Below, piece by piece: positions 26,274-34,850 of a DNA stretch of 64,000 nucleotides (within the stretch, counting starts at the first letter, position 1; every line of letters begins with the position of its first letter). The notes below the pieces were generated by a model. That model saw only the letters and a program-made list of their open reading frames with translations, did no database searches and was not told the origin of the DNA. This stretch comes from Gemmatimonadaceae bacterium (GTDB taxonomy: Bacteria > Gemmatimonadota > Gemmatimonadetes > Gemmatimonadales > Gemmatimonadaceae), in NCBI GenBank assembly GCA_035606695.1, contig DATNEW010000016.1:62001-126000 (forward strand), in the 5' to 3' direction. Position numbers and translations under genes: made by a program.

Positions 26274-28193
26274 CTACGGCAACGCAAACGCCTCCAGCTT
26301 CGCGCCGGCGCCATTCCCCGTCGCGACGACGACGAACTGCTTCCCGGCCGCCGTGCGATACGTCATCGGCGTCGAATATCCACTCTGCCCCAACTCCGCG
26401 GACCACACCACCGAACCGTCTTTCACGTCGAGGGCATACAACGTCGCCCCGCCGCCCGTCGCGAAGATCAGACCTCCCGCGGTCACGATCGGCCCCGGCG
26501 ACCCCGCGACGCCGAGCGGGGGTAGTTTGAGATCTTTTAATATCGGATTGTTACGAATTGCCGCGTTGTCGCCGAGCGGGACTTCCCACTTCGTATCGCC
26601 CGTGTTGAGATCGATCGCGACGAGCGTCCCGTACGGCGGCTTGTTGATCGGCAGCACCAGCGGCCTCGCGCCGCTGTCGCGCGGCGGAATCGTCACGCGG
26701 AGTCCCTGCGCCGAGAGGTCCGCCGTGTAATCGGCGTCGACCTCCGCACTCTTCGCCGGCTGCACGATCCTGTACAGCGCCGGTGAATTCGTCGCCTTGA
26801 TGTAGATCGTTCCGCTCGTCGGATCGAACGCGCCGCCGCCCCAGCCCGCGCCGCCGATCGCGCCGGGCATCGTGATCGTGCCTTCGCGCGACGGCGGCGT
26901 GAATATAGGTCCCAGCCTATAGTCCTTGATCGCGTCGAGCGCGCGCGCCTTGATGTCCGGCGTGAAGTCGACGAGATCCGCGAAGCTGAAGCCCTGCTTC
27001 GCGAACGCCTTGGGCTTGCTCGGCACCGGCTGAGACTTTGCCGCCTGCTCACCGGGAACGTCGCTCGCCGGGACGGCGTGTTCGTTGATCGGCCAGATCG
27101 GTTCGCCCGTCACGCGATCGAACACGAACAGAAATCCCGTTTTCGCCGGCATGGCGACGATGTCGCGCGACTTGCCGTCCACGGTCACGGTGCCGAGTAC
27201 GGGGGCGGTCGGAAGATCGTAGTCCCAGAGACCGTGATGCACCGTCTGGAAATACCAGACCCGCTTCCCGTTCCGCGCATCGAGACACACGATCGACTCG
27301 GCAAAGAGATCATCGCCCTTTCTCGTGCCGCCGTACCAATCGTTGCTCGGCGTGCTCACCGGCAGATACACGAGTCCGCGCTTGTCGTCGACGCTGAACG
27401 GCGCCCAGACGTTCGTGTGTCCCGTCGTCTTCCACGAGTCGTTCTGCCACGTGTCGGCGCCGTCGTCCTTCGCGCCGCGCGGGACCGGGCTGAAGCTCCA
27501 CACGCGCTTTCCACTTTTCACGTCGAACGCCTGGACGTCGCCCGGCGGATCGTTCGGATAGATCAAACGATCTGCGACGCCGTTCCCGACGATCACGAGA
27601 TTGTGCCACACGACCGGCGGCGACGTCTGTGTGTAGTGCAGCTTGTCGACGGGTTTTCCGTTGCGCGCGAGCTGCTTCGTGAGGTCGACGACGCCGGTGT
27701 CGCCGAAATTGTGAATCGGTTTCCCCGTCGCCGCATCGAGCGCGATGAGATTCCAGCGGCTGTTCATGAAGATTCGCCGCTGCTTTCCGTCGGTCCACGT
27801 CGCGACGCCGCGATGCACGAACCCCGTACCGTTCGGTGGCTGGCCCGCGACATACGCTTGTGGATCGTACGTCCAGAGCTCGTTGCCGGTCGTCGCATCG
27901 AGCGCGACGACGCGGTTGTACGGGGTGCTCAGGAACAACGTGTCGCCGAGCATGAGCGGTGTCGCCTGGAAATTGCCCGGACGTGTGTGGTACGTCTGAT
28001 TCACCGTCTCGCCCGTCGTCCATTCCCAGACCTTGGCGAGCTTCGCGACGTTCGTTCGATTGATGTCGCTGAGCGTCGAATATTTCGTCGCCGCAAGATC
28101 GCCGCCGAACGCGGGCCACTCGACCCGCTGGCCGGCGAGTGCCGCCGGCATGGCGGCCAGGAACAGCAGGTGTTTCATTCGCATGACTTTCAT
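26274..28193 (-). CDS. PQQ-dependent (glucose-type) quinoprotein dehydrogenase
   Basis: 639 residues. A signal peptide (MKHLLFLAAMPAALAG) sends it to the periplasm. The eight-bladed propeller shows repeated tryptophan motifs (ALDATTGNELWTYD, VKSGKRVWSF, ARNGKRVWYFQ, LNTGDTKWEVPLG). The active-site segment VHHGLWDYDLPTAPVL matches the membrane glucose dehydrogenase family, but the N-terminal five-helix anchor of E. coli Gcd is absent, so this is a soluble relative. It oxidises a sugar or alcohol with PQQ and passes electrons on. In-frame ATGs at 28193, 28184 and 28178 are all possible starts. It lies downstream of the GMC gene on the same strand. Confidence 0.9.
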   Translation of the reverse strand: MKVMRMKHLLFLAAMPAALAGQRVEWPAFGGDLAATKYSTLSDINRTNVAKLAKVWEWTTGETVNQTYHTRPGNFQATPLMLGDTLFLSTPYNRVVALDATTGNELWTYDPQAYVAGQPPNGTGFVHRGVATWTDGKQRRIFMNSRWNLIALDAATGKPIHNFGDTGVVDLTKQLARNGKPVDKLHYTQTSPPVVWHNLVIVGNGVADRLIYPNDPPGDVQAFDVKSGKRVWSFSPVPRGAKDDGADTWQNDSWKTTGHTNVWAPFSVDDKRGLVYLPVSTPSNDWYGGTRKGDDLFAESIVCLDARNGKRVWYFQTVHHGLWDYDLPTAPVLGTVTVDGKSRDIVAMPAKTGFLFVFDRVTGEPIWPINEHAVPASDVPGEQAAKSQPVPSKPKAFAKQGFSFADLVDFTPDIKARALDAIKDYRLGPIFTPPSREGTITMPGAIGGAGWGGGAFDPTSGTIYIKATNSPALYRIVQPAKSAEVDADYTADLSAQGLRVTIPPRDSGARPLVLPINKPPYGTLVAIDLNTGDTKWEVPLGDNAAIRNNPILKDLKLPPLGVAGSPGPIVTAGGLIFATGGGATLYALDVKDGSVVWSAELGQSGYSTPMTYRTAAGKQFVVVATGNGAGAKLEAFALP

Positions 28194-28236
28194 GATATCA
28201 CCATGTTACTGCGTCGAGGTGCGTGTGCAGCGCGCG

Positions 28237-29838
28237 TCACGCTTTCGCGAACTGCCGTTCCATCTCGTGCGCCGCCCGCAGCGACAACGCGCAGAACGTG
28301 AGCGTCGCGTTCGCGCAGCTTCCGCTCACCGACGTGGGCGCGCCGACCACGAAGAGATTCTCGTGATCGTGCGAGCGTCCCCACGAATCGACGACGCTCG
28401 CTGCCGGATCGGTGCCCATGCGGCATCCACCCGCGGGATGATCCTGAAAGTTGTCCACGTTGGTGCGCAGCAATTTTCCGTTGCCGGCACGCGCCATCTC
28501 GCCGAACAACGTGCGAATCGAATCCTCGGTCTGCGTGCGCAACGCGAGCGATTCAGGCGCGTCGCGAAACGCGAGCTTGGGGAGCGGATCGCCCCATTCA
28601 TTCTTCTTCGATGCATCCAGCGTGAGCTCGCTCGCGCGATCCGGTATGACGTCGTAGTAGCAGCGCACGCGCGCGCTTCCCGTCTTCGTTCGCTCGCGCC
28701 AGTCGTCGAGCACGGCGCCGCCGAGCATGAGCTGCCCTTTGTCGTCGGTGAGACGCGCGGTCTTGCCGCTTGACGACTCCCAGATCCGAAGGTCGTGCCG
28801 GATGTACGGCCTGCCGGGCTCGAGCCGCATGAACTGCTTCGTGACGAGACTGTGCTGCTCGTTGAGACCCGGATACAGCCGCAGTGGCAGATCGACGAAT
28901 CCCTGCACGTTGCGATGCCCCGTGAGATATTTGCCGACGAGCCCCGAACTGTTCGCGACGTTCGACAGCAACAACAAATGCGTGCTCCATGTGTATCCGG
29001 CCGCGACGACGAACAGCTTCGCGCGCAACTCGACGGGCTGGTCCGGATGATCGCGATCGACCGCGGTCGCGCGCTCGATCTTTTTGCCGGTTGAATCGAG
29101 GACCAGGCGGCGGACGAGCGTGCGCGTCACCAGGCGGATACGATTGCGTTTGCGCAGATCGCTCCACGTGAAGTCCGGCGAATACTTCGCGCCGATGGGA
29201 CAGATCGGCGTACACGTATCGTTCCGGCAGCATTGCGCTCGGCCGCGATACGCGATGGAATTCTTCGCCGACGGTTGACTCCACATCGCGATGCCCGCGC
29301 TCGATGCCCACTTCTCGAGCAGCTCGAGATTGTACGTGAGCGGCAGCGCCGGCATCGGAAACGGCTTCGCGCGGGGATCGAGCGCGGCCGGACCCTGCTC
29401 GCCGGCGACGCCCATCACTTCTTCCGCTTCCTGATAGAACGGATCGAGCTCGTCATACGAGATCGGCCAGTCGGTTCCGACACCGAACAGGCTGTGTTGC
29501 CTGAAGTCTTCGGGCGAGAAGCGCGGCGTCACGCCGCCCCAGTGCATGGCGAGCCCGCCGACCATCATCGAGCGAGATTGCAACGGCCCTTCGATCTCGT
29601 AGCCCTCGAGGTGATCTCGGCCCCAGGGATTCTCGCCGTAGCGCAGGAATCGTTCGCGTGCGGCGGCGCGCGATGCAAGCGGCGGCGCGTCGTCTCCGGC
29701 TTCCACGACGACGATGCTTGCGCGCGTCGTGCGCGCGAGACGGTCGGCGACCATTGCCGCGGTAATGCCCGACCCGATGATGCAGACGTCGCTCTCGATC
29801 GTCGCGTCTCGCGCCACTCGCTTCGTCGACGACTTCAT
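28237..29838 (-). CDS. GMC-family FAD oxidoreductase (gluconate 2-dehydrogenase-type large subunit)
   Basis: 533 residues from the ATG at 29838, overlapping the subunit-3 stop by four bases (ATGA). The FAD-binding motif DVCIIGSGITAAMVADRLA (about 17-35) and the C-terminal HPAGGCRMG and ENLFVVGAPTSVSGSCANATLT segments mark a GMC oxidoreductase. The cysteine-containing stretch CCRNDTCTPICPIGAKY is also typical of this periplasmic subgroup. It has no signal of its own and probably travels with the Tat-signal-bearing subunit 3. Likely substrate is a sugar or sugar acid. A cytochrome c partner, usual in this enzyme type, is not in the unit. Confidence 0.9.
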   Translation of the reverse strand: MKSSTKRVARDATIESDVCIIGSGITAAMVADRLARTTRASIVVVEAGDDAPPLASRAAARERFLRYGENPWGRDHLEGYEIEGPLQSRSMMVGGLAMHWGGVTPRFSPEDFRQHSLFGVGTDWPISYDELDPFYQEAEEVMGVAGEQGPAALDPRAKPFPMPALPLTYNLELLEKWASSAGIAMWSQPSAKNSIAYRGRAQCCRNDTCTPICPIGAKYSPDFTWSDLRKRNRIRLVTRTLVRRLVLDSTGKKIERATAVDRDHPDQPVELRAKLFVVAAGYTWSTHLLLLSNVANSSGLVGKYLTGHRNVQGFVDLPLRLYPGLNEQHSLVTKQFMRLEPGRPYIRHDLRIWESSSGKTARLTDDKGQLMLGGAVLDDWRERTKTGSARVRCYYDVIPDRASELTLDASKKNEWGDPLPKLAFRDAPESLALRTQTEDSIRTLFGEMARAGNGKLLRTNVDNFQDHPAGGCRMGTDPAASVVDSWGRSHDHENLFVVGAPTSVSGSCANATLTFCALSLRAAHEMERQFAKA

Positions 29839-30437
29839 CGTTCGCTCAACTTGAGCATGGGCAGCGGCTTCTTCGCCTGCTGCGCGAGCGGCCTGCACGT
29901 CTCGCGGCCGATGTGCGCCTCGTAGCACAGATCGTTCGCTTGCGTGCTGCTGTAGAAATGCGACAGAAGCGCCAGCGCGACGTGCGGTGCACTCTCGACC
30001 GACGGCATCCGATCGACGCGTTGGCTCTGAAGCGCCGACCGAACGAGCGTCTCGCGCTGCGCGATGCTGAGCGCCGCGAACGGTTTCTGGTGCGCGGAGC
30101 GCGCCGCGGCGTCGAGATCGTCGAGCTGTCTGGTCCAGCGCGTCACCGGCGTCGGTCCCGTCGTGCGCAGGCGCGACGTGCCATACCCGTGATTCAACTC
30201 CGCGCCTTCGCGATATCCTGTTTGCCAGTCACGGAACTCACTCGCTGCGTGCAGCAACCCGGCGCGGCCAAGTGCCTTGGCCGGCAGCACGACTTCGGCG
30301 AGCGCGTTGAGTGTGGACGGATCGGCTCGCAGGTGCGCGATCGCCGCCGCATGCGCGCGGCGCACGACGACGGCGAGTGGGGCGGTTGCCGCGAGTGAGG
30401 CGAGGAATCCGCGTCGCGTCAGCACAAAAGAGGGCAT
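29835..30437 (-). CDS. Gluconate 2-dehydrogenase subunit 3-family protein (Tat signal)
   Basis: 200 residues. The N-terminus has a twin-arginine motif (LTRRGFLAS) and a hydrophobic core ending near AHA. The mature part is helical, with LNALAEVVLPA near residue 45, as in the small subunit of membrane-bound gluconate 2-dehydrogenases. In that family the subunit carries the export signal for the GMC catalytic subunit. Its stop overlaps the GMC start by four bases, supporting a stable complex. First gene of the minus-strand oxidation cluster. Confidence 0.85.
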   Translation of the reverse strand: MPSFVLTRRGFLASLAATAPLAVVVRRAHAAAIAHLRADPSTLNALAEVVLPAKALGRAGLLHAASEFRDWQTGYREGAELNHGYGTSRLRTTGPTPVTRWTRQLDDLDAAARSAHQKPFAALSIAQRETLVRSALQSQRVDRMPSVESAPHVALALLSHFYSSTQANDLCYEAHIGRETCRPLAQQAKKPLPMLKLSER

Positions 30438-30484
30438 GACCTGGAGGATGCCGCGCGCGTGGAAGCTCCGCTAGGTCCAACCGA

Positions 30485-30720
30485 TACCACGGACGAACTT
30501 CGGATCACTGCGGACCGGTACGGAGACGGCGTGAAGTGCCGTTGACTGCGGTTTGGTGACTTTTGAGCTCAGATCCTTTATGAACCCCTTCTGGACGCTC
30601 CCGCATTCGAGCTTCCTGAGGGTTTTCTAAAGAAGTGTTTAAACCGCAGTCGACTGCGGTTGACTGCAGTTTCCGCCATCTCCGTGCCGGTCCGCCGTTG
30701 TCCGCCGTTCGTCCGTGGTA
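30485..30720. repeat. Family A nested palindrome, copy A5
   Basis: Perfect 14-bp ends TACCACGGACGAAC / GTTCGTCCGTGGTA are the best terminal inverted repeats of the family. The inner GGTACGGAGACGGCG arm and the central hairpin are more diverged. It ends 11 bp past the lepB stop and fills the gap 30438-30730. Confidence 0.9.
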
Positions 30721-30730
30721 GGCTTTGCAG

Positions 30731-31582
30731 TTACTTGATGATATGCCCGAGCCGGGTCCACCGAATGGCTGTGATGAATGGCAGCGGCCGATCCGTAGTC
30801 GTCCCGGCACAATTGAGCTCGTCGACATTGTCCGGCGGATTCGGCGTGTACGAGTAGTACACGAACAACGGACGTCCGCGAATGTTCTCCTTCGGCACCA
30901 CGCCCCAATACCGGCTGTCCTTGGAGCAGTAGCGGTTGTCGCCCATCATGAAATAGTGATCCTTCGGAATGACGAGCGGTCCCCAGTTGCCCAGCGTCGG
31001 CTGCGCGGGCGGTGGGCCGAAGCGCGAGTTCTTGATTTCGATGGAGTGCTGCCAATCGAAGTCGGCGTTGACCGCCGTGTCGTTCTGAATGGGATTCGTG
31101 CCCGTGAACCCCTGCCGCTGCGGAAGCCCGTCGAGATACAACAGGCCGTTCCGCATGTAGAGTGTGTCGCCCGGCATACCCTTGAGGCGTTTGACGAGCG
31201 TCGGCGTGAAGTCCGGCGCGTTGTCGGCCTGATAGGGCGAAATGAACACGATGACGTCATCATGCTTCGGCTGCGTGTAGCCCGGCAGATGCGCGTTCGT
31301 GAATGGAATGCTCGGTCCGTAGGCGAGCTTGTTCACGAAGAGCCAGTCACCGATGAGCAGCGTCGGGATCATGCTGCCCGACGGAATGCGAAACGCTTCG
31401 ATGAACAGCGTCTTCACGAACAGGTAGATGAGCACCGCGCCGGCGAGCGATTTGAAGTTCTCCCAGAGCCATTTGCCGGCGGGCTGAGAGTTTTTCTTCT
31501 GGCCGCTGTTCGCGCGCGCTTGCGCGACGACGTTGGCGGGCTTGGAACTCTTGGAGGCGGATTTGCGAGCGGTCTTGGCCAT
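30731..31582 (-). CDS. lepB: Signal peptidase I
   Basis: 283 residues. After a Lys/Ser-rich cytoplasmic head and one membrane helix (about 45-62), the catalytic serine is S70 in IPSGSMIPTLL and the general-base lysine is K131 in LVKRLKGMPGD. The box GDNRYCSKDSRYWG is also intact. It cleaves signal peptides on the outer face of the inner membrane. The protein is longer than the Gram-positive form and has one clear N-terminal helix. Start ATG at 31582. Family A5 follows the stop codon. Confidence 0.95.
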   Translation of the reverse strand: MAKTARKSASKSSKPANVVAQARANSGQKKNSQPAGKWLWENFKSLAGAVLIYLFVKTLFIEAFRIPSGSMIPTLLIGDWLFVNKLAYGPSIPFTNAHLPGYTQPKHDDVIVFISPYQADNAPDFTPTLVKRLKGMPGDTLYMRNGLLYLDGLPQRQGFTGTNPIQNDTAVNADFDWQHSIEIKNSRFGPPPAQPTLGNWGPLVIPKDHYFMMGDNRYCSKDSRYWGVVPKENIRGRPLFVYYSYTPNPPDNVDELNCAGTTTDRPLPFITAIRWTRLGHIIK

Positions 31583-31660
31583 AGCGAGAGGGAATCTATG
31601 CGACCATACGTCGGACCGCCTTCCGAAGTTCCTTCGTCGTTTCCTGGTGCGGAATAGCCG

Positions 31661-31695
31661 CGGGGGGACGCACGCAGTGAGCGCGCGTCCCCCCG
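31661..31695 (-). terminator. GC hairpin downstream of the SWIB gene
   Basis: CGGGGGGACGC (31661-31671) pairs with GCGTCCCCCCG (31685-31695). It lies 20 bases past the SWIB stop on the minus strand. There is no T run, so it is only a candidate terminator or mRNA-stabilising hairpin between the SWIB and lepB genes. Confidence 0.45.
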
Positions 31696-31714
31696 AGCCG
31701 TAGCCGACGTTCGA

Positions 31715-32104
31715 CTACTTGATGTGCTTGTTGACGAGCTTGGTCATCTCGAACATCGAGACCTTGCCCTTGCCACCGAAGACCGGCTTGAGCTTGTCGT
31801 CGGCGTTGATCATGCGACGCTCTTTCGCGTCCTGAAGCCCGTTGCGCTTGATGTAGCCCCAGAGCTTCTTCGTGATCTCGGTACGGGGAATAGGGTTGCT
31901 GCCGACCACCGCGGCGAGCGCCGCATCTGGCGTCATCGGCCGCATGAACGCCGCATTCGGCGTGCGCTTGGCGCCGCCCTTCTTCGCGGCCTTCTTCGCG
32001 CCGCCCTTCTTCGCCCCGCCCTTTTTCGCGCCGCCCTTCTTGGCTCCGCCCTTCTTCGCGCCGCCCTTCTTGGCGGACTTCTTTCCACCCTTCTTTGCAG
32101 CCAT
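31715..32104 (-). CDS. SWIB/MDM2-domain protein with histone-H1-like lysine-rich tail
   Basis: 129 residues. Residues 4-47 are repeats of Lys-Lys-Gly-Gly-Ala, a basic tail like that of bacterial histone H1-like DNA-binding proteins. Residues 52-129 form a SWIB domain (EITKKLWGYIKRNGLQD and INADDKLKPVFGGKGKVSMFEM). In Chlamydiae and some other bacteria such proteins bind DNA and topoisomerase or act in chromatin compaction; here a nucleoid-associated role is inferred. Upstream lies an unusual cluster of TTTTC-N5-GAAAA sites that may regulate it. Start ATG at 32104. Confidence 0.9.
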   Translation of the reverse strand: MAAKKGGKKSAKKGGAKKGGAKKGGAKKGGAKKGGAKKAAKKGGAKRTPNAAFMRPMTPDAALAAVVGSNPIPRTEITKKLWGYIKRNGLQDAKERRMINADDKLKPVFGGKGKVSMFEMTKLVNKHIK

Positions 32105-32156
32105 TCTCTCTCCCGGTAGATGGAATGGTTGGGGTTGTCGTGCAAAGCAATCGCGA

Positions 32157-32393
32157 TTTTCCCTATGAAAACCGTGTGCTTCGAGGGAGAAAAGTATGTC
32201 GCTTCAGAGGGAATGCAATAGGGAAAGTGCGTTTTTCTCCTATGAAGAATCGCGTTTTTCCCTCTGAGAAGCGCTCATTCTTCGCCGTTTTCCCTATGAA
32301 AACCGCTCGTCGCGGCGCGAGAAATCGCCGCCGCCATGACCTGCGTCACACCACGCGCACGAACGAAAATCGCGATTTTTCATAGGGGAAAAC
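32157..32393. promoter_or_regulatory. Cluster of about seven TTTTC-N5-GAAAA inverted-repeat sites
   Basis: Perfect copies of TTTTCCCTATGAAAA lie at 32157-32171 and 32288-32302. Variants occur near 32180, 32208, 32230 and 32255. An inverted copy with one extra C lies at 32374-32389, overlapping the end of the endonuclease IV gene. The stretch is much richer in A+T than its surroundings and is upstream of the SWIB gene. The symmetric site suggests a multi-operator for a dimeric DNA-binding protein. Confidence 0.65.
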
Positions 32394-33270
32394 TCTCGAG
32401 CAGCGCGATCATCTGCAGATCGTACGGGTCCGGCGCCGGATCATCCTCCGCAATCTCATAGTTCAATTGCGGCGTCTCGAGAATCAACGGAATTCCCGCC
32501 GACCGCCGATCGCGCACGATCTGCCGAAACGCACCGTCGCCGATCTGCCCATCGCCGATCAGCACGTGGCGATCCTTGTTCGATCCCAGCTCGCCTTCGC
32601 TGTCGTTCAGATGCAGAAATCCCGGCGGCTCGCCCGTCGCCTCCTCGAATTCATCGAACGCGCGCGACACCGCGCCGTCCTCGCGCAGATCGTAGCCCGA
32701 CGAAAACAGGTGACAGGTATCGAGGCCGTATCCCGTTCGCGCACGATGCTGCTTCGGCACTTGGCGCAGAATCGCGCCCACCTCCGCCGCGGTCTTCGCG
32801 AACGTCCGCCCCGCGCCCGCGGTGTTCTCGACGAGCACACGCGTCGCTCCCGACGGCACATGTTCCAACGCGTGCACGATCGCACGCGCCACACGCTCGG
32901 CGGCCGCTTCACGATCGTCGTCCGTCGCCGCCCCTGGATGAAAGCAGATGGCGCCGATGCCCAGTGCGCTCGAGCGCTCCAGCTCCTTGGCGAGTCCATA
33001 GCGCGCGCGCGTCGACTTCTCCTCGTCGGGCGTCGCCGTGTTCAACACGTACGCCGCGTGCGCGACCACGAACCGCGGATCGATCTTCGCTTCCGCGAGC
33101 GCGGCGCGAAATCGCTCCACGCGCTCCGGCTTGATCGAAATCTTGTCGCCGTAGTATTTCGGAATGGCGGTGAAGATCTGCAACGCGCGCATTCCCGAGG
33201 CCCCCGCCCGGCGCGCCGCCATGTGAATCCCGCCGTTGTCGATCGTGTGCGCGCCGAAATAGTGGGTCAC
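32380..33270 (-). CDS. nfo: Endonuclease IV (AP endonuclease)
   Basis: 296 residues, a TIM-barrel AP endonuclease. Zinc-ligand motifs are present: H71 (VAHAAY), H111 (CFHPG), E148 (VENTAG), D184 and H187 (GLDTCHLFSSGYD), HLNDSEGELGSNKDRH and the late LETP. It cuts DNA 5' of abasic sites in base-excision repair and would act after glycosylases such as the Fpg protein at 59181. Its final codons overlap a TTTTC-type repeat. Start ATG at 33270. Confidence 0.95.
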   Translation of the reverse strand: MTHYFGAHTIDNGGIHMAARRAGASGMRALQIFTAIPKYYGDKISIKPERVERFRAALAEAKIDPRFVVAHAAYVLNTATPDEEKSTRARYGLAKELERSSALGIGAICFHPGAATDDDREAAAERVARAIVHALEHVPSGATRVLVENTAGAGRTFAKTAAEVGAILRQVPKQHRARTGYGLDTCHLFSSGYDLREDGAVSRAFDEFEEATGEPPGFLHLNDSEGELGSNKDRHVLIGDGQIGDGAFRQIVRDRRSAGIPLILETPQLNYEIAEDDPAPDPYDLQMIALLESFPL

Positions 33271-33286
33271 CTGTGCTCTCCCGCGA

Positions 33287-33991
33287 TTATCCGGTTGCCT
33301 GCTCCCTCCAGAGGTCGATCATGCGCGATCCTCCGACGAGATCAACACTCTCCGGATTCTTCAACCGTCGCAAGCGGCGCACGACTTCGGCGATGCGCAA
33401 CGCCTGCTCGTGAATCACCTCGAGCAGCTCGCTCGTCTCTCCGCGGTCGCGCAGCTCCATTCGCATCAGCTCGGCGCTGCCGAGAAGCGCGGTGAGCGGA
33501 TTGTTGATCTCGTGCTGGAGCGAGAGCGTGGCTTCGCCGATGCCCGAGAGCCAGCGTGCGCGCGACAGCTCGGCCTCGGCCTGTCGTCTCGTGCGCTCCT
33601 GCGAAATGCGCCCGCGCGTCACCATGAGCCGCGCGCGCAGCTGCTCCGGCGTCGTCGGCTTCGTGATGAAATCATCCGCGCCCGCGTCGAGCAACGACTG
33701 CAGCGCTTCCGGACAGTCGCGCCCCGCGAGAAACATCACGAAGACCTGATCGCCGTCCTCGGTCTCGCGAATGCGGCGGCAGACTTCGATTCCGTCGACG
33801 ATCGGCATGTCCGCATCGAGCACGACGACGTTCGGCCGCCACTCCTCGAAGGTGCGCCACGCCTCGCCGCCGTCGCACGCCACTTCGGTCTCGAGCCCCA
33901 GCTCGGCCACGACGGCAACGACGAGCAGCCGCACGAGCGGATCGTCGTCCGCGACGAGCACACGAAGCGCCTCGTTCCCGGGTGTGCTCAC
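33287..33991 (-). CDS. Response-regulator receiver fused to a HisKA domain, no ATPase domain
   Basis: 234 residues from GTG at 33991, overlapping the upstream lipoprotein stop by four bases (GTGA). An N-terminal receiver has the acidic pocket (ADDD, 14-17), phospho-acceptor D59 (VVLDADMP) and K111 (FITKP). After a coiled-coil linker comes a HisKA dimerisation box with H160 (SLQHEINNPLTALLG). The protein ends about 70 residues later without N, G1 or G2 boxes, so it cannot bind ATP as a kinase. It may be phosphorylated in trans or act as a phosphotransfer protein. The end looks natural rather than frameshifted. Confidence 0.85.
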   Translation of the reverse strand: MSTPGNEALRVLVADDDPLVRLLVVAVVAELGLETEVACDGGEAWRTFEEWRPNVVVLDADMPIVDGIEVCRRIRETEDGDQVFVMFLAGRDCPEALQSLLDAGADDFITKPTTPEQLRARLMVTRGRISQERTRRQAEAELSRARWLSGIGEATLSLQHEINNPLTALLGSAELMRMELRDRGETSELLEVIHEQALRIAEVVRRLRRLKNPESVDLVGGSRMIDLWREQATG

Positions 33992-34770
33992 TTGAGACGG
34001 CCCACGCGCACGACGTTGCCCGCGGTGACGCCACTCGCGCGCTTCTCCGCCCAGCCGACGGCGAGCATGCGCCCCGCGAACGCGACGCTCGGCAGCGCGG
34101 CCGCATCCACGTCGCGCGACGCAACGGTGTGCATCTCGAACAGATGTCCCTGCGTCGTCGACGTCGCCACGTCGACCTGCTCGCGCGCGCCGTTCGGCTC
34201 CTCGTACGCCACGGCGACACGATCGCCCTGGGCGGCGATCGCGGTGGCCACGAGACGTTCGCCGTAGATCACGGGTACGGGAGAGTGAAGCATCGAGCCC
34301 ATGGTGTGCGCGAAGAAAACGCCCTTGCCCTCGGGCGCGAACATCGAGTAGGCGACGTACACGTCGTCCCCCACCGTCGTGAGAGACGGCGGCGGACGGC
34401 GGCAGCCACTCGAGCTGACGTCCGTAGTATCGACCGATTGCGGCTGCGCCCAAGTTTTTCCTGAATCCGGCGACGAAGCGAGCAACAGATTGGCGCTACT
34501 GTCCCGTCGTACGGCCCACCAGACCGCGAACGTGTGCACCGTCCCAACGGCCGCTGTCACAGAAGGCGTGCATTGCATTGCTTCGGGCGGCAGTCCCGCG
34601 AGATGCACCGAATCCGCGACATAGCGAACACTGCCGGTCGTGTCCACGACGAGCCGCGCCGTCGGCGACGGACGAGCGATCGCGACGGGATCGCGCCACT
34701 CGACGGGCGGCGATTCGCAGCCCGCGAATGCCACCAGCGTCAGCCCGAGAACGATCAATCGGCGGAGCAT
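33988..34770 (-). CDS. Predicted lipoprotein with sialidase-like propeller features
   Basis: 260 residues from the ATG at 34770, which places a lipobox (AFAGC, C18) correctly; a longer frame from 34839 would bury it. The mature part is beta-rich with an Asp-box-like SSPDSGKTWAQP, suggesting a small propeller related to BNR/sialidase folds. It is coupled by a four-base overlap to the REC-HisKA gene, an unusual pairing that may make it a periplasmic sensor partner. Function unknown. Confidence 0.7.
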   Translation of the reverse strand: MLRRLIVLGLTLVAFAGCESPPVEWRDPVAIARPSPTARLVVDTTGSVRYVADSVHLAGLPPEAMQCTPSVTAAVGTVHTFAVWWAVRRDSSANLLLASSPDSGKTWAQPQSVDTTDVSSSGCRRPPPSLTTVGDDVYVAYSMFAPEGKGVFFAHTMGSMLHSPVPVIYGERLVATAIAAQGDRVAVAYEEPNGAREQVDVATSTTQGHLFEMHTVASRDVDAAALPSVAFAGRMLAVGWAEKRASGVTAGNVVRVGRLK

Positions 34771-34850
34771 GGCGCAGAATACTCGGGAAGCCTCGGAGCG
34801 AAAAGCGCGGTATGTTTGAAGGACCACACTCTCCGCCATTCTGAGGATCT

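Noticed and set aside
32157..32393. CRISPR array
   Set aside because: Repeats are degenerate, of unequal spacing and without unique spacers or cas genes; an operator cluster fits better.
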